Source: Candidatus Woesearchaeota archaeon (GTDB lineage Archaea > Nanobdellota > Nanobdellia > Woesearchaeales > UBA11576). Taken from it: 17,637 bases of DNA. The notes beneath the pieces were generated by a model, which was not told the origin of the DNA, made no database searches, and worked only from the letters and a program-made list of their open reading frames with translations. Below, piece by piece: positions 6,842-13,157 of this stretch. Location of the stretch: assembly GCA_027083015.1 (NCBI GenBank), contig JALWQS010000094.1, positions 1-17,637 of the forward strand, given 5' to 3'. Every line of letters starts with the position of its first letter. Position 1 is the first letter of the stretch. The position numbers and the translations under genes are program-made.

Positions 6842-9667
6842 ATGAGACCAAAACAGGAATCTTCATTCCAGGCAATAAAAGAGTCAGCGACATTGAGCAA
6901 GAAATCAATAGCGATCATAATCTTCTCACTGATCATAGTCTTTCTTCCGATCTTTGCAGGCCTTTACCTGGACTACTTATGGTTCAAGAACCTGAACCTA
7001 AGCGAAGTATTCCTAAAGATCTTCTACACGCAGACAATCCTGGTAGTATCAGTCTTTTTCATATTCTTTGTGATACAAGCAGCTAATATCCTATTTGCCA
7101 ACAAAGAACAGAAAGTGACAAGAAAACATGTGATCAAGCAAAGCTTATCATCAAAAACGCTTTTCATTATAATAGGTTCCATAGCCGCTGTATTCGCTTA
7201 CGGATTCAAAAACTCCTGGAAAACAGTGTTATTGTATATTAACCAGACACCATTCGGAACAACCGATCCTATATTCGGAAAGGACATCGCATTCTTCGTA
7301 TTCACATTGCCTTTCATACAACTAGTGCTAAAATTCCTCATAGCAGCGATAATATCCGCTTTTATCATATCAGGCATAATATACTTGTTGAGGAACCACA
7401 TAAGTTTCATGAATATCACCAATGATCCGGGAGTGCTAGGCGCCCCTATAGAGACCCGTCAGTTCAGTTTCTCCTACAAAGCCACAAGACGAGCAAAAGT
7501 CCATCTCTCATTCTTAGGGTCATTAGTCTTCATACTAATAGCAGCATATTACTTCATCAAGCGATACGCAGTCCTTAACTCGCCAAGAGGCATAATTACA
7601 GGAGCAGGATACACAGATGTGAATGTTACTTTACCGATACTTATGTTCCTTGTGATACTATCGATAGTAATTGCAATTGAACTCTTCGTGTGGCCAAGCA
7701 TACTAAAGAAGAAAAATATAATCCCAATAACGATCATAACATTCCTGGCCGTCGTATTCATCGCACTTTCAGTAATTCCCGGAATGATCCAGTATTTCAA
7801 GGTCTTGCCCAATGAACTGACACTGGAACGGCCATTCATAGACAATAATATACGGTTAACAAGAACTGCTTATGGTCTTGACAACATACAAGAACTCTCC
7901 TACGACTTCCACGAACTATCAAACGCCTCATCAGATATGCTAAAATCAAAAGCGACAAGGTCAACCTTTGATAATATAAGATTGTGGGATCACCGACCAC
8001 TGAAACAAACATATAACCAGCTGCAAGAGATAAGACTATACTATGACTTTAATGATGTGGATGTAGATCGTTACACGATAGGAAACAATTATTCAGAAGT
8101 CATGCTGTCAGCCAGGGAACTGAACCAAAACCAACTGCCGCAGGCAGCACAGACGTGGGTCAATAAAAAACTCATATTCACACATGGGATGGGAGTGACC
8201 CTGTCACCAGTCAACAGGTTCACATCAGAAGGTCTGCCAGAACTCATGGTTAAAGACATACCTCCACAGGCATCCTATGACAGCCTGAAGATAGATCAGC
8301 CAAGAATATATTATGGAGAAGGAAACCTGGATTATGTGATAACAAACACTGCAACGGCAGAATTTGATTATCCTCAAGGAGACAAGAATACTTACACGCA
8401 TTATCAGGGCAAAGGGGGAGTAAGGGTAAACTCTTTCTGGAGAAAACTATTGTTTGCAATAAGGTTCGGAGACCTGAAGATCCTGCTCACAAGCGATGTC
8501 TCACCAGAGTCTAAGGTGTTGTTCTACAGGAACATAAAGGGACGCATAAGCAAGATAGCACCATTTTTGTTGCAAGATCCTGACCCTTATATCACCATAT
8601 CTGAAGGAAAACTGTTCTGGATGATGGATACCTATACCTATTCAGACGCGTTCCCTTACTCAGAATATACCTGGCTAGATGATTTCTTCAAGATAAACTA
8701 CATAAGGAACTCTGTTAAGGTCGTCATAGACGCATTTGACGGAAATCCGACATTCTATATTACAGACGATAAAGACCCGATAATCAATACATACAAAAAA
8801 ATATTCCCAGAGATGTTCCGCGACTTTAACGAGATGCCCAAGGACCTAAAAGCGCATGTACGTTACCCAGAAGAACTCTTTAATATACAAGCAAACATGT
8901 ACAGGATATACCACATGAAAGATCCTAAAGTCTTCTACAATAAAGAAGATAAATGGTCAATACCCGACGAGGTCTATGGAGAAGGCAAAGAGATCAAGAT
9001 GAAGCCTTACTATATAATCATGACCCTTCCTGGAGAGAACAAAGAAGAATTCATACTTATGACACCCTTTACACCAAGCAACAAGGATAACATGATAGGG
9101 TGGTTAGCGGCACGTTCCGACGATGATTATGGAAAACTGGTAGTTTATAAGTTCCCGAAAGAAAAACTCATATACGGACCTATGCAGATAGAGGCAAGGA
9201 TAGACCAGGATGCAAAGATATCAGAACAACTGACGCTTTGGGGCCAAAGGGGATCCACAGTCATCAGAGGAAACCTGTTGGTGATACCAATAGATCATTC
9301 ATTGATATATGTAGAACCATTGTACATCATTGCAGAGAAGACACAATTACCAGAGCTTAAAAGGATAATAATTTCCGACGGAAAACAGGTAGTCATGGAA
9401 AAAGATTTCAACACAGCAGTACAGAAATTGTTTGGTACAAGAATATCAACAGAAGAAGGAGCGACTGGTTCAGGCACACAAGAGACCGGCAGTGTTGCGG
9501 GCGAAGATGAAAACAAAAAGTCAATACCCAAAAGCCTAGTAAGACAAGCACAAGAATATTATGATAAAATAGAGGAGAGTATGAAAGCAGGCGATTGGGC
9601 AGGCATAGGAGCGAATCTTGACAAGCTGAAAGAAGTCTTAAACCAGCTTGATGAACAAAGCAGATAA
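6842..9667 (+). CDS. UPF0182 family large integral membrane protein
   Basis: This 941-residue protein has seven hydrophobic segments in the first third (near residues 22-42, 60-82, 104-122, 149-180, 222-240, 262-285 and 293-313). A long soluble region of about 600 residues follows, probably extracellular. Family signatures are LDYLWFKNL after the first helix, the TPFGTTDPIFGKDIAFFVF stretch, and LERPFIDNNIRLTRTAYGL just after the last helix. The C-terminus has a low-complexity Gly/Thr/Ser/Glu linker (about 866-893). It is followed by a helical AQEYYDKIEESMKAGDWAG motif typical of the family's end. The length is normal. Function is not established; it is widespread in actinobacteria and cyanobacteria and patchy in archaea. 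The codon use is ATA/ATC-rich like its surroundings, so there is no sign of recent transfer. Confidence 0.93.
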   Translation: MRPKQESSFQAIKESATLSKKSIAIIIFSLIIVFLPIFAGLYLDYLWFKNLNLSEVFLKIFYTQTILVVSVFFIFFVIQAANILFANKEQKVTRKHVIKQSLSSKTLFIIIGSIAAVFAYGFKNSWKTVLLYINQTPFGTTDPIFGKDIAFFVFTLPFIQLVLKFLIAAIISAFIISGIIYLLRNHISFMNITNDPGVLGAPIETRQFSFSYKATRRAKVHLSFLGSLVFILIAAYYFIKRYAVLNSPRGIITGAGYTDVNVTLPILMFLVILSIVIAIELFVWPSILKKKNIIPITIITFLAVVFIALSVIPGMIQYFKVLPNELTLERPFIDNNIRLTRTAYGLDNIQELSYDFHELSNASSDMLKSKATRSTFDNIRLWDHRPLKQTYNQLQEIRLYYDFNDVDVDRYTIGNNYSEVMLSARELNQNQLPQAAQTWVNKKLIFTHGMGVTLSPVNRFTSEGLPELMVKDIPPQASYDSLKIDQPRIYYGEGNLDYVITNTATAEFDYPQGDKNTYTHYQGKGGVRVNSFWRKLLFAIRFGDLKILLTSDVSPESKVLFYRNIKGRISKIAPFLLQDPDPYITISEGKLFWMMDTYTYSDAFPYSEYTWLDDFFKINYIRNSVKVVIDAFDGNPTFYITDDKDPIINTYKKIFPEMFRDFNEMPKDLKAHVRYPEELFNIQANMYRIYHMKDPKVFYNKEDKWSIPDEVYGEGKEIKMKPYYIIMTLPGENKEEFILMTPFTPSNKDNMIGWLAARSDDDYGKLVVYKFPKEKLIYGPMQIEARIDQDAKISEQLTLWGQRGSTVIRGNLLVIPIDHSLIYVEPLYIIAEKTQLPELKRIIISDGKQVVMEKDFNTAVQKLFGTRISTEEGATGSGTQETGSVAGEDENKKSIPKSLVRQAQEYYDKIEESMKAGDWAGIGANLDKLKEVLNQLDEQSR

Positions 9668-9721
9668 GTGAACAATAAAGAACAAGAGCTGATAAAATAT
9701 TTATTCAATAACCAATAAGAA

Positions 9722-9913
9722 TCATTTCTTTCCGATGAACTCAGTATATCCGCACTGACCACAGGTCTCCCTGTCCTTATGCTTAGCCATGAAGACTCCG
9801 ACACCGCACTTTGGGCAGAACTTCTGTTTTCTTTTAAGCTCATTACCAGCCACTTCGTAATGCTTATACTTGTGACTTCCAGGTTTCTTCTTATGTTCTT
9901 TCTTTTTAGCCAT
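9722..9913 (-). CDS. rps27ae: Ribosomal protein S27ae (eS31), 30S subunit
   Basis: This 63-residue protein has a Lys/His-rich N-terminus and a zinc ribbon with Cys33, Cys36, Cys51 and Cys54 (CPKCG and CGQCG). Archaeal S27ae lacks the ubiquitin fusion of the eukaryotic version, and so does this one. It is the last gene of the minus-strand cluster, 31 nt after rps24e. Ggtga lies about 6 nt before the ATG at 9913. Its end converges on the UPF0182 gene with a 54-base AT-rich gap. Confidence 0.95.
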   Translation of the reverse strand: MAKKKEHKKKPGSHKYKHYEVAGNELKRKQKFCPKCGVGVFMAKHKDRETCGQCGYTEFIGKK

Positions 9914-9944
9914 TCAATTCACCACATCAACTAATATGATAATC

Positions 9945-10286
9945 TTATGCAGCCTCTGCCGGTTTTTCAGCAGCAGCTTCACCAGAGTCCTGAGCTTCCT
10001 TTTTTGCTTCAGGTTTCTCATGCTTCTTAAGCATACCTTCATCCTCATACCTTTTCAGGTCGGCCTCTTTTTCATAAACATGAGCGATAACCCTTGCTTT
10101 TTGCACGCCATAACGAGGGTAAACATGCTTTATGATAGTGAGGTTCTTATCAGATTTTAGCTTAACAGCTACAGCGTCCCTGATTTCACTTCTGGAAGGA
10201 GTAGGTCCTTCCTTGATGATCTCCAAAGTAAACCTTTTTCTTGACAACAATGGTGTATCTCTTTCCTTTAAAATATTGATTTCCAT
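9945..10286 (-). CDS. rps24e: Ribosomal protein S24e (eS24), 30S subunit
   Basis: This 113-residue protein matches the S24e fold: MEINILKERDTPLLSR at the start and then SRSEIRDAVA, followed by HVYPRYGVQKARVIAHVY. The last ~30 residues form an Ala/Lys/Glu-rich tail longer than in most archaeal S24e proteins, probably disordered. I choose the ATG at 10286, because aggtga lies about 6 nt upstream and overlaps the spt4 stop codon (AGG TGA). A GTG at 10295 would add three residues but would itself overlap that stop. The order spt4-rps24e-rps27ae is a conserved archaeal arrangement. Confidence 0.94.
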   Translation of the reverse strand: MEINILKERDTPLLSRKRFTLEIIKEGPTPSRSEIRDAVAVKLKSDKNLTIIKHVYPRYGVQKARVIAHVYEKEADLKRYEDEGMLKKHEKPEAKKEAQDSGEAAAEKPAEAA

Positions 10287-10291
10287 AATAT

Positions 10292-10480
10292 TCACCTACA
10301 CTTAAGCGCGAATTCCCCTTTAACATCTACGCCGATCTGTTTACCGACAAAACTTTTCTTAGGATCAATGATATAGATTCTTCCCTGCCAGTTAGTCGTG
10401 AAGTTAGAAGTCTTACAGATAGGACACTCATTTCCTTCAACAAACATCTTACATCGTTTACAAACCTTTTTCTTAACCAT
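10292..10480 (-). CDS. spt4: Transcription elongation factor Spt4 (RNA polymerase subunit E'')
   Basis: This 62-residue zinc-ribbon protein pairs with Spt5 (NusG) to form the archaeal processivity factor clamped on RNA polymerase. Cys7, Cys10, Cys19 and Cys22 form the zinc site. The core NWQGRIYIIDPKKSFVGKQI is typical, and the length is usual for the family. It lies 47 nt downstream of rpo7, and its last codons form the ribosome binding site of rps24e, so translation of the two is probably coupled. Confidence 0.95.
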   Translation of the reverse strand: MVKKKVCKRCKMFVEGNECPICKTSNFTTNWQGRIYIIDPKKSFVGKQIGVDVKGEFALKCR

Positions 10481-10527
10481 AATGCTCGCCTATTGATCAT
10501 GCTCAAAACTTTTCTTGTCTTTAAGCT

Positions 10528-11106
10528 TTATTTCTTCTTCTCTTCTTTTTTGCCTTTCTTCTTGCTGCCGCCTTCTTTCTCTTCCTCAATCCATTCAAAT
10601 TTACCGAGGAACTCCTGTCTCATGGTCAGACCGAGTTTAGGATTGGAAACCTCCTTGAAAGAGACCGCAACAATCCTTGCACGGCATTTATCGCCAACCT
10701 TAAGCACTTTCTTCGTCTCTTTTCCGCTAAGCACCTTCTCTTTAGAGAATGATACGAAATCATCCATGGTCTGCGAAACATGGATCATGCCTTCAATAGG
10801 TCCCAGCTGGATGAATGCGCCGAAGTCAGCGATGTCACGGATCTTACCGATCACTACTTCCTGCATCTCAGGCTTAAAGCATAATAATTCAAAGGTAACA
10901 TCATAATATATAGCTCCGTCGCCAGGGATTATGATGCCTTCCCGGATATCATTGATCTTTGAAACATCAATGACAATGCCCATCTCTTTTGAGATGAAAC
11001 CATCATACTTCTTCTTGACCCTCTTTGTTACAGCCTCTTCTTTCTTAAGACCAAAATACGTTGGTGGCACTCTTATGTGATCATTAAGTTTTGTTCTGTA
11101 AAACAT
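10528..11106 (-). CDS. rpoE1: DNA-directed RNA polymerase subunit Rpo7 (E')
   Basis: This 192-residue protein is the archaeal equivalent of eukaryotic Rpb7, part of the polymerase stalk that binds nascent RNA together with Rpo4. The N-terminal RNP-like domain (about 1-78) contains VTKRVKKKYDG and the conserved GIIIPGDGAIYYDV stretch. The S1 RNA-binding domain follows from about residue 82 (VIGKIRDIADFGAFIQLGP) to 165. The C-terminal ~25 residues are a Lys/Glu-rich extension. A gaggggt sequence precedes the ATG at 11106. It sits 74 nt after the PIN gene and 47 nt before spt4, the conserved archaeal order. Confidence 0.95.
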   Translation of the reverse strand: MFYRTKLNDHIRVPPTYFGLKKEEAVTKRVKKKYDGFISKEMGIVIDVSKINDIREGIIIPGDGAIYYDVTFELLCFKPEMQEVVIGKIRDIADFGAFIQLGPIEGMIHVSQTMDDFVSFSKEKVLSGKETKKVLKVGDKCRARIVAVSFKEVSNPKLGLTMRQEFLGKFEWIEEEKEGGSKKKGKKEEKKK

Positions 11107-11180
11107 AGGTTATACCCCTCATGCGCTTTTCAGGCTTACCTTAAGTCTAAGACCAAAAGCCCTATTAAGCATTTGAACCT

Positions 11181-11567
11181 TTAAATCAACTGTAAATGTT
11201 TTTTAGCCCTTAAAATAATTAATGGCACTTTATTTCCTTTCAAAATCCCTTTAAGTTCCTTATCTTGTGTTGCTACTATAAAATCAGGGTTTTTTGCCAG
11301 ATTTACAATCAGTTTATCGGTATTTAAATTCTTTTCTGTTTTTAAAACCTTGATGGATTTAGCCTTAATAAGGTCTTTTGCGAGCTTTGCAGCTTTCTTA
11401 TCAGATCCTGATTCGGTAATCTGAAGCTTATCAAGCTCATCAAGCGTGCTATCAACGATACAAAGCTCATATTCTTCATCCATAATGCGCTTTATTTCAG
11501 AGAAGATGTCCACGCCGAACTGGCTGGGAATCAACAAAAAGTTTGTATCAAGGATGATCTTCTTCAT
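11181..11567 (-). CDS. PIN-domain protein (FCF1/Utp24-like, putative RNase)
   Basis: This 128-residue protein is a single PIN domain, a metal-dependent nuclease fold. The acidic residues expected in the active site are visible: Asp7 in LDTNFLL, Glu/Asp in the STLDELDKL helix, and the C-terminal VATQDKELK. In many archaea a PIN protein of this type lies immediately before rpoE' and resembles the rRNA-processing factor FCF1. The position here agrees, so a role in ribosome maturation is more likely than a VapC toxin, and no antitoxin gene is adjacent. I choose the ATG at 11567, preceded by gtgat. A GTG at 11576 would add three residues. A TATA-like tttttaaataaa (11617-11628) would give a leader of about 29 nt. 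Confidence 0.85.
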   Translation of the reverse strand: MKKIILDTNFLLIPSQFGVDIFSEIKRIMDEEYELCIVDSTLDELDKLQITESGSDKKAAKLAKDLIKAKSIKVLKTEKNLNTDKLIVNLAKNPDFIVATQDKELKGILKGNKVPLIILRAKKHLQLI

Positions 11568-11616
11568 AATTATCACGCATCATAACAATATATTGGTGTA
11601 ATCGAGGAAGATAAGG

Positions 11617-11628
11617 TTTTTAAATAAA
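11617..11628 (-). promoter_or_regulatory. Candidate promoter of the PIN-rpo7-spt4-S24e-S27ae cluster
   Basis: A TATA-like tttttaaataaa is centred about 55 nt upstream of the PIN start codon. It predicts transcription from about 11596 and a leader carrying the gtgat ribosome-binding sequence. It is the only good TATA box between the DUF457 gene and the PIN gene. Confidence 0.45.
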
Positions 11629-11673
11629 TCTTTTGGAAACTAACTCTGGCCGGCCTGCAAGAGGCTGGTAATC

Positions 11674-12144
11674 CTATACTGCTAAGAGAAGCACGATGGT
11701 TGTCAAGAAAATGATGTCAAAAGCTATATTCAGATAGCTTTCTTTCATATAGATAAAGAGCATCTTCCATCGGACAAACCTTTTCTGTGTCAACTCAATA
11801 TAATCCAGTATCATATGAGAATAATAAGCGATAGCCAATACCAAAGAAGCAAGGCTGGAAAAGGGAAACAGTATAATTATGAGCAGTGTAGTGCCGATCA
11901 TGCCGGGCCAATAATGCGTAAAACTTCTCTTGACAAAACTCTCTTTTGTCATAGAATCATTCCACATACCGATGAAAGAGAAACGATTTTTTTTAGCATG
12001 AATAACATACTCAACATAGTGGTCAAGGTCTATCAAAACACCGACCACTGCACACAACAAAGCAATCTTCCAAGATATCATGCCAAACCGAAATAGCAAT
12101 AAGCCGATGGCCAGTGGAAACAAAAAATGAGTGTGTGGTTGCAA
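11674..12144 (-). CDS. DUF457/YdjM-like membrane-bound metal-dependent hydrolase family protein
   Basis: This 156-residue membrane protein has about four hydrophobic segments (near 8-20, 26-42, 83-110 and 136-155) and polar residues placed as in the YdjM/DUF457 family: His4 and His6 (PHTHFLFP), Asp39, Asp41 and His42 (LIDLDHY), His77, and His110 with Asp114 (HMILDY). The family is annotated as membrane-bound metal-dependent hydrolases, but the substrate is not known. The start is TTG at 12144: a strong aaggag lies 9 nt upstream (12154-12159), and an in-frame TGA directly precedes the TTG. An ATG four bases upstream is in another frame. A TATA-like aaaatataag (minus strand, about 12194-12203) would give a short leader. 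It is downstream of the HTH gene on the same strand, but 162 nt away. Confidence 0.75.
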   Translation of the reverse strand: MQPHTHFLFPLAIGLLLFRFGMISWKIALLCAVVGVLIDLDHYVEYVIHAKKNRFSFIGMWNDSMTKESFVKRSFTHYWPGMIGTTLLIIILFPFSSLASLVLAIAYYSHMILDYIELTQKRFVRWKMLFIYMKESYLNIAFDIIFLTTIVLLLAV

Positions 12145-12153
12145 TCATATCAA

Positions 12154-12159
12154 CTCCTT
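12154..12159 (-). promoter_or_regulatory. Shine-Dalgarno sequence supporting a TTG start
   Basis: The minus-strand aaggag lies 9 nt upstream of the TTG at 12144. The only nearby ATG (12148) is 5 nt away and out of frame, so this site decides the start of the DUF457-like gene. It is the strongest such site in the window. Confidence 0.6.
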
Positions 12160-12217
12160 AAACGTCGCTTAAACCTTATTCAGCATCAGATCTCTTATAT
12201 TTTTGCCGTCTTATTGA

Positions 12218-12235
12218 AAATCTCGTTAGAGATTT
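12218..12235. repeat. Perfect 7-bp stem-loop in the 12145-12306 gap
   Basis: AAATCTC and GAGATTT flank the loop GTTA. It lies 15 bases from the imperfect hairpin at 12251-12270, so the two could form a small multi-hairpin RNA or part of one mobile-element end. Confidence 0.5.
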
Positions 12236-12250
12236 GCAAGGAGTTTAATA

Positions 12251-12270
12251 CCCCTACCTTTAGGTTGGGG
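12251..12270 (+). mobile_element. Solitary imperfect hairpin resembling an IS200/IS605 end
   Basis: The 20-mer CCCCTACCTTTAGGTTGGGG folds into a 4-bp GC stem, a T-T mismatch, three more pairs and a TTTA loop. A GC-rich subterminal hairpin with an unpaired T is characteristic of the ends that TnpA of the IS200/IS605 family recognises as single strands. No tnpA or tnpB gene and no second copy is visible in the window, so it would be a relic, a short non-autonomous element, or a look-alike. A terminator for the HTH gene is an alternative, although no T-run follows on that strand. Confidence 0.35.
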
Positions 12271-12306
12271 ATAGACCCGAGTGGCGAGTTTTTGTTATTC
12301 TTCTCT

Positions 12307-12951
12307 TTATCTCAGGCCCAAACTCTTAAGCTTTCGAAGAAGAGTCTCATACCTAAGACCGATCTTCTTGGCAGTACGCGTAGCATTTCCATCATTTTCG
12401 TCGAGAGCCTTAGATAAGTAGGATTTTTCAAACTCTTCCTCGGCCTCTTTCAAGCTCAGCTGTCTGTCAGGAATCTCATCAAGAATATCCTTAGAGACAT
12501 TATTGACATTCTTATATACCTCTTCAATCTTAGAAGGGTGGATGACCGTCCTGTAATGCTCAAGAACATCTTCAATTATGTTGCCGACAGCTTTCTGTTT
12601 TACCTCGTAAGGCTTTATCATCTCTTCTCTTATCTTGTGGACATCTATGCCTGCGTCTTTCACGATACGATGGATGCTGCGCCTGTCAACACCTGCACGT
12701 TTAGCGACCATTGATATATTTCCGTAACTCGTCCTCAGAAGCTTCCTTAGGTATTCCTGCTTGAACCTTTTTTTCGCCAGCTTAAACTTTATCTTAGTAT
12801 TTATGGTAAAATCCAGAAGCGGGCTCTTCTTCAGCTTGCCTGAAATATCCTTAGATATCTCAGATATCCTGACACCAAGGGCCTTGCGCATAGCATCAGA
12901 AACTATGTGCTCAACATCCTTATGTTCCTTATCAGTCTCTTTTTCTGCCAT
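12307..12951 (-). CDS. Double Fis/NtrC-type helix-turn-helix DNA-binding protein
   Basis: This 214-residue protein carries two copies of the Fis-type HTH known from the C-termini of bacterial NtrC-class enhancer-binding proteins. Copy one spans about residues 66-103 (GNISMVAKRAGVDRRSIHR). Copy two spans 177-214 (GNATRTAKKIGLRYETLLRK) and is preceded by an NtrC-like LKEAEEEFEKSYL helix. The copies align without gaps over 38 residues with 12 identities. No receiver or AAA+ domain is present, so it is not a sigma-54 activator. The N-terminal 50 residues are charged and helical. It probably binds DNA as a dimer or with both HTHs. A TATA box lies about 31 nt upstream of the ATG at 12951. The adjacent divergent gene at 13158 is a candidate target, which is inference. 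Confidence 0.82.
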   Translation of the reverse strand: MAEKETDKEHKDVEHIVSDAMRKALGVRISEISKDISGKLKKSPLLDFTINTKIKFKLAKKRFKQEYLRKLLRTSYGNISMVAKRAGVDRRSIHRIVKDAGIDVHKIREEMIKPYEVKQKAVGNIIEDVLEHYRTVIHPSKIEEVYKNVNNVSKDILDEIPDRQLSLKEAEEEFEKSYLSKALDENDGNATRTAKKIGLRYETLLRKLKSLGLR

Positions 12952-12978
12952 TGTACGGGAAAGCAGACATACAGATAG

Positions 12979-12986
12979 TTTATAAA
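12979..12986 (-). promoter_or_regulatory. TATA box for the double-HTH gene
   Basis: Tttataaa, itself a palindrome, is centred about 31 nt upstream of the ATG at 12951. It predicts a leader of only about 5 nt. Confidence 0.55.
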
Positions 12987-13101
12987 TCTTTATAGAGAAG
13001 GAAAGGATGTCTAGGTTGATGAAGAATTAGTCCTTGCAAGAAAGTGGGTAAAATTATCACCACACTATTTTTAATACTTTGCTGACATACTAATATGTAG
13101 C

Positions 13102-13129
13102 TTGTCAGGCGTTCAGTAGTTTGTCAGGC
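13102..13129 (+). promoter_or_regulatory. Two direct repeats upstream of the 519-residue gene (possible operator)
   Basis: Ttgtcaggc occurs at 13102-13110 and again at 13121-13129, 19 bp apart (just under two helical turns). Both lie just downstream of TATA-like stretches (atttttaat at 13067-13075 and ctaatatg near 13090-13097), close to the predicted transcription start. The spacing suits a protein touching one DNA face. The divergent HTH protein is an obvious but unproven candidate binder. Confidence 0.4.
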
Positions 13130-13157
13130 ATAGGTTTCATTTAAGATTAAGAAAACG

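Noticed and set aside
9668..9721. AT-rich convergent gap with a 5-bp stem (ataaa/tttat)
   Set aside because: Such stems occur by chance in AT-rich sequence, and no T-run or GC stem supports a terminator.
11181..11567. PIN protein as a VapC-type toxin
   Set aside because: There is no antitoxin gene next to it, and its place before rpo7 matches the conserved archaeal FCF1-like PIN gene.
11648..11655. GC-rich palindrome ggccggcc after the DUF457-like gene
   Set aside because: It is striking in AT-rich DNA, but the adjoining stem is only 4 bp and no T-run follows. It is not enough to call a terminator.
13017..13085. Possible C/D box small RNA (tgatga ... ctga)
   Set aside because: The boxes are short and expected by chance, no internal boxes or terminal stem pair were found, and the region is a divergent promoter.
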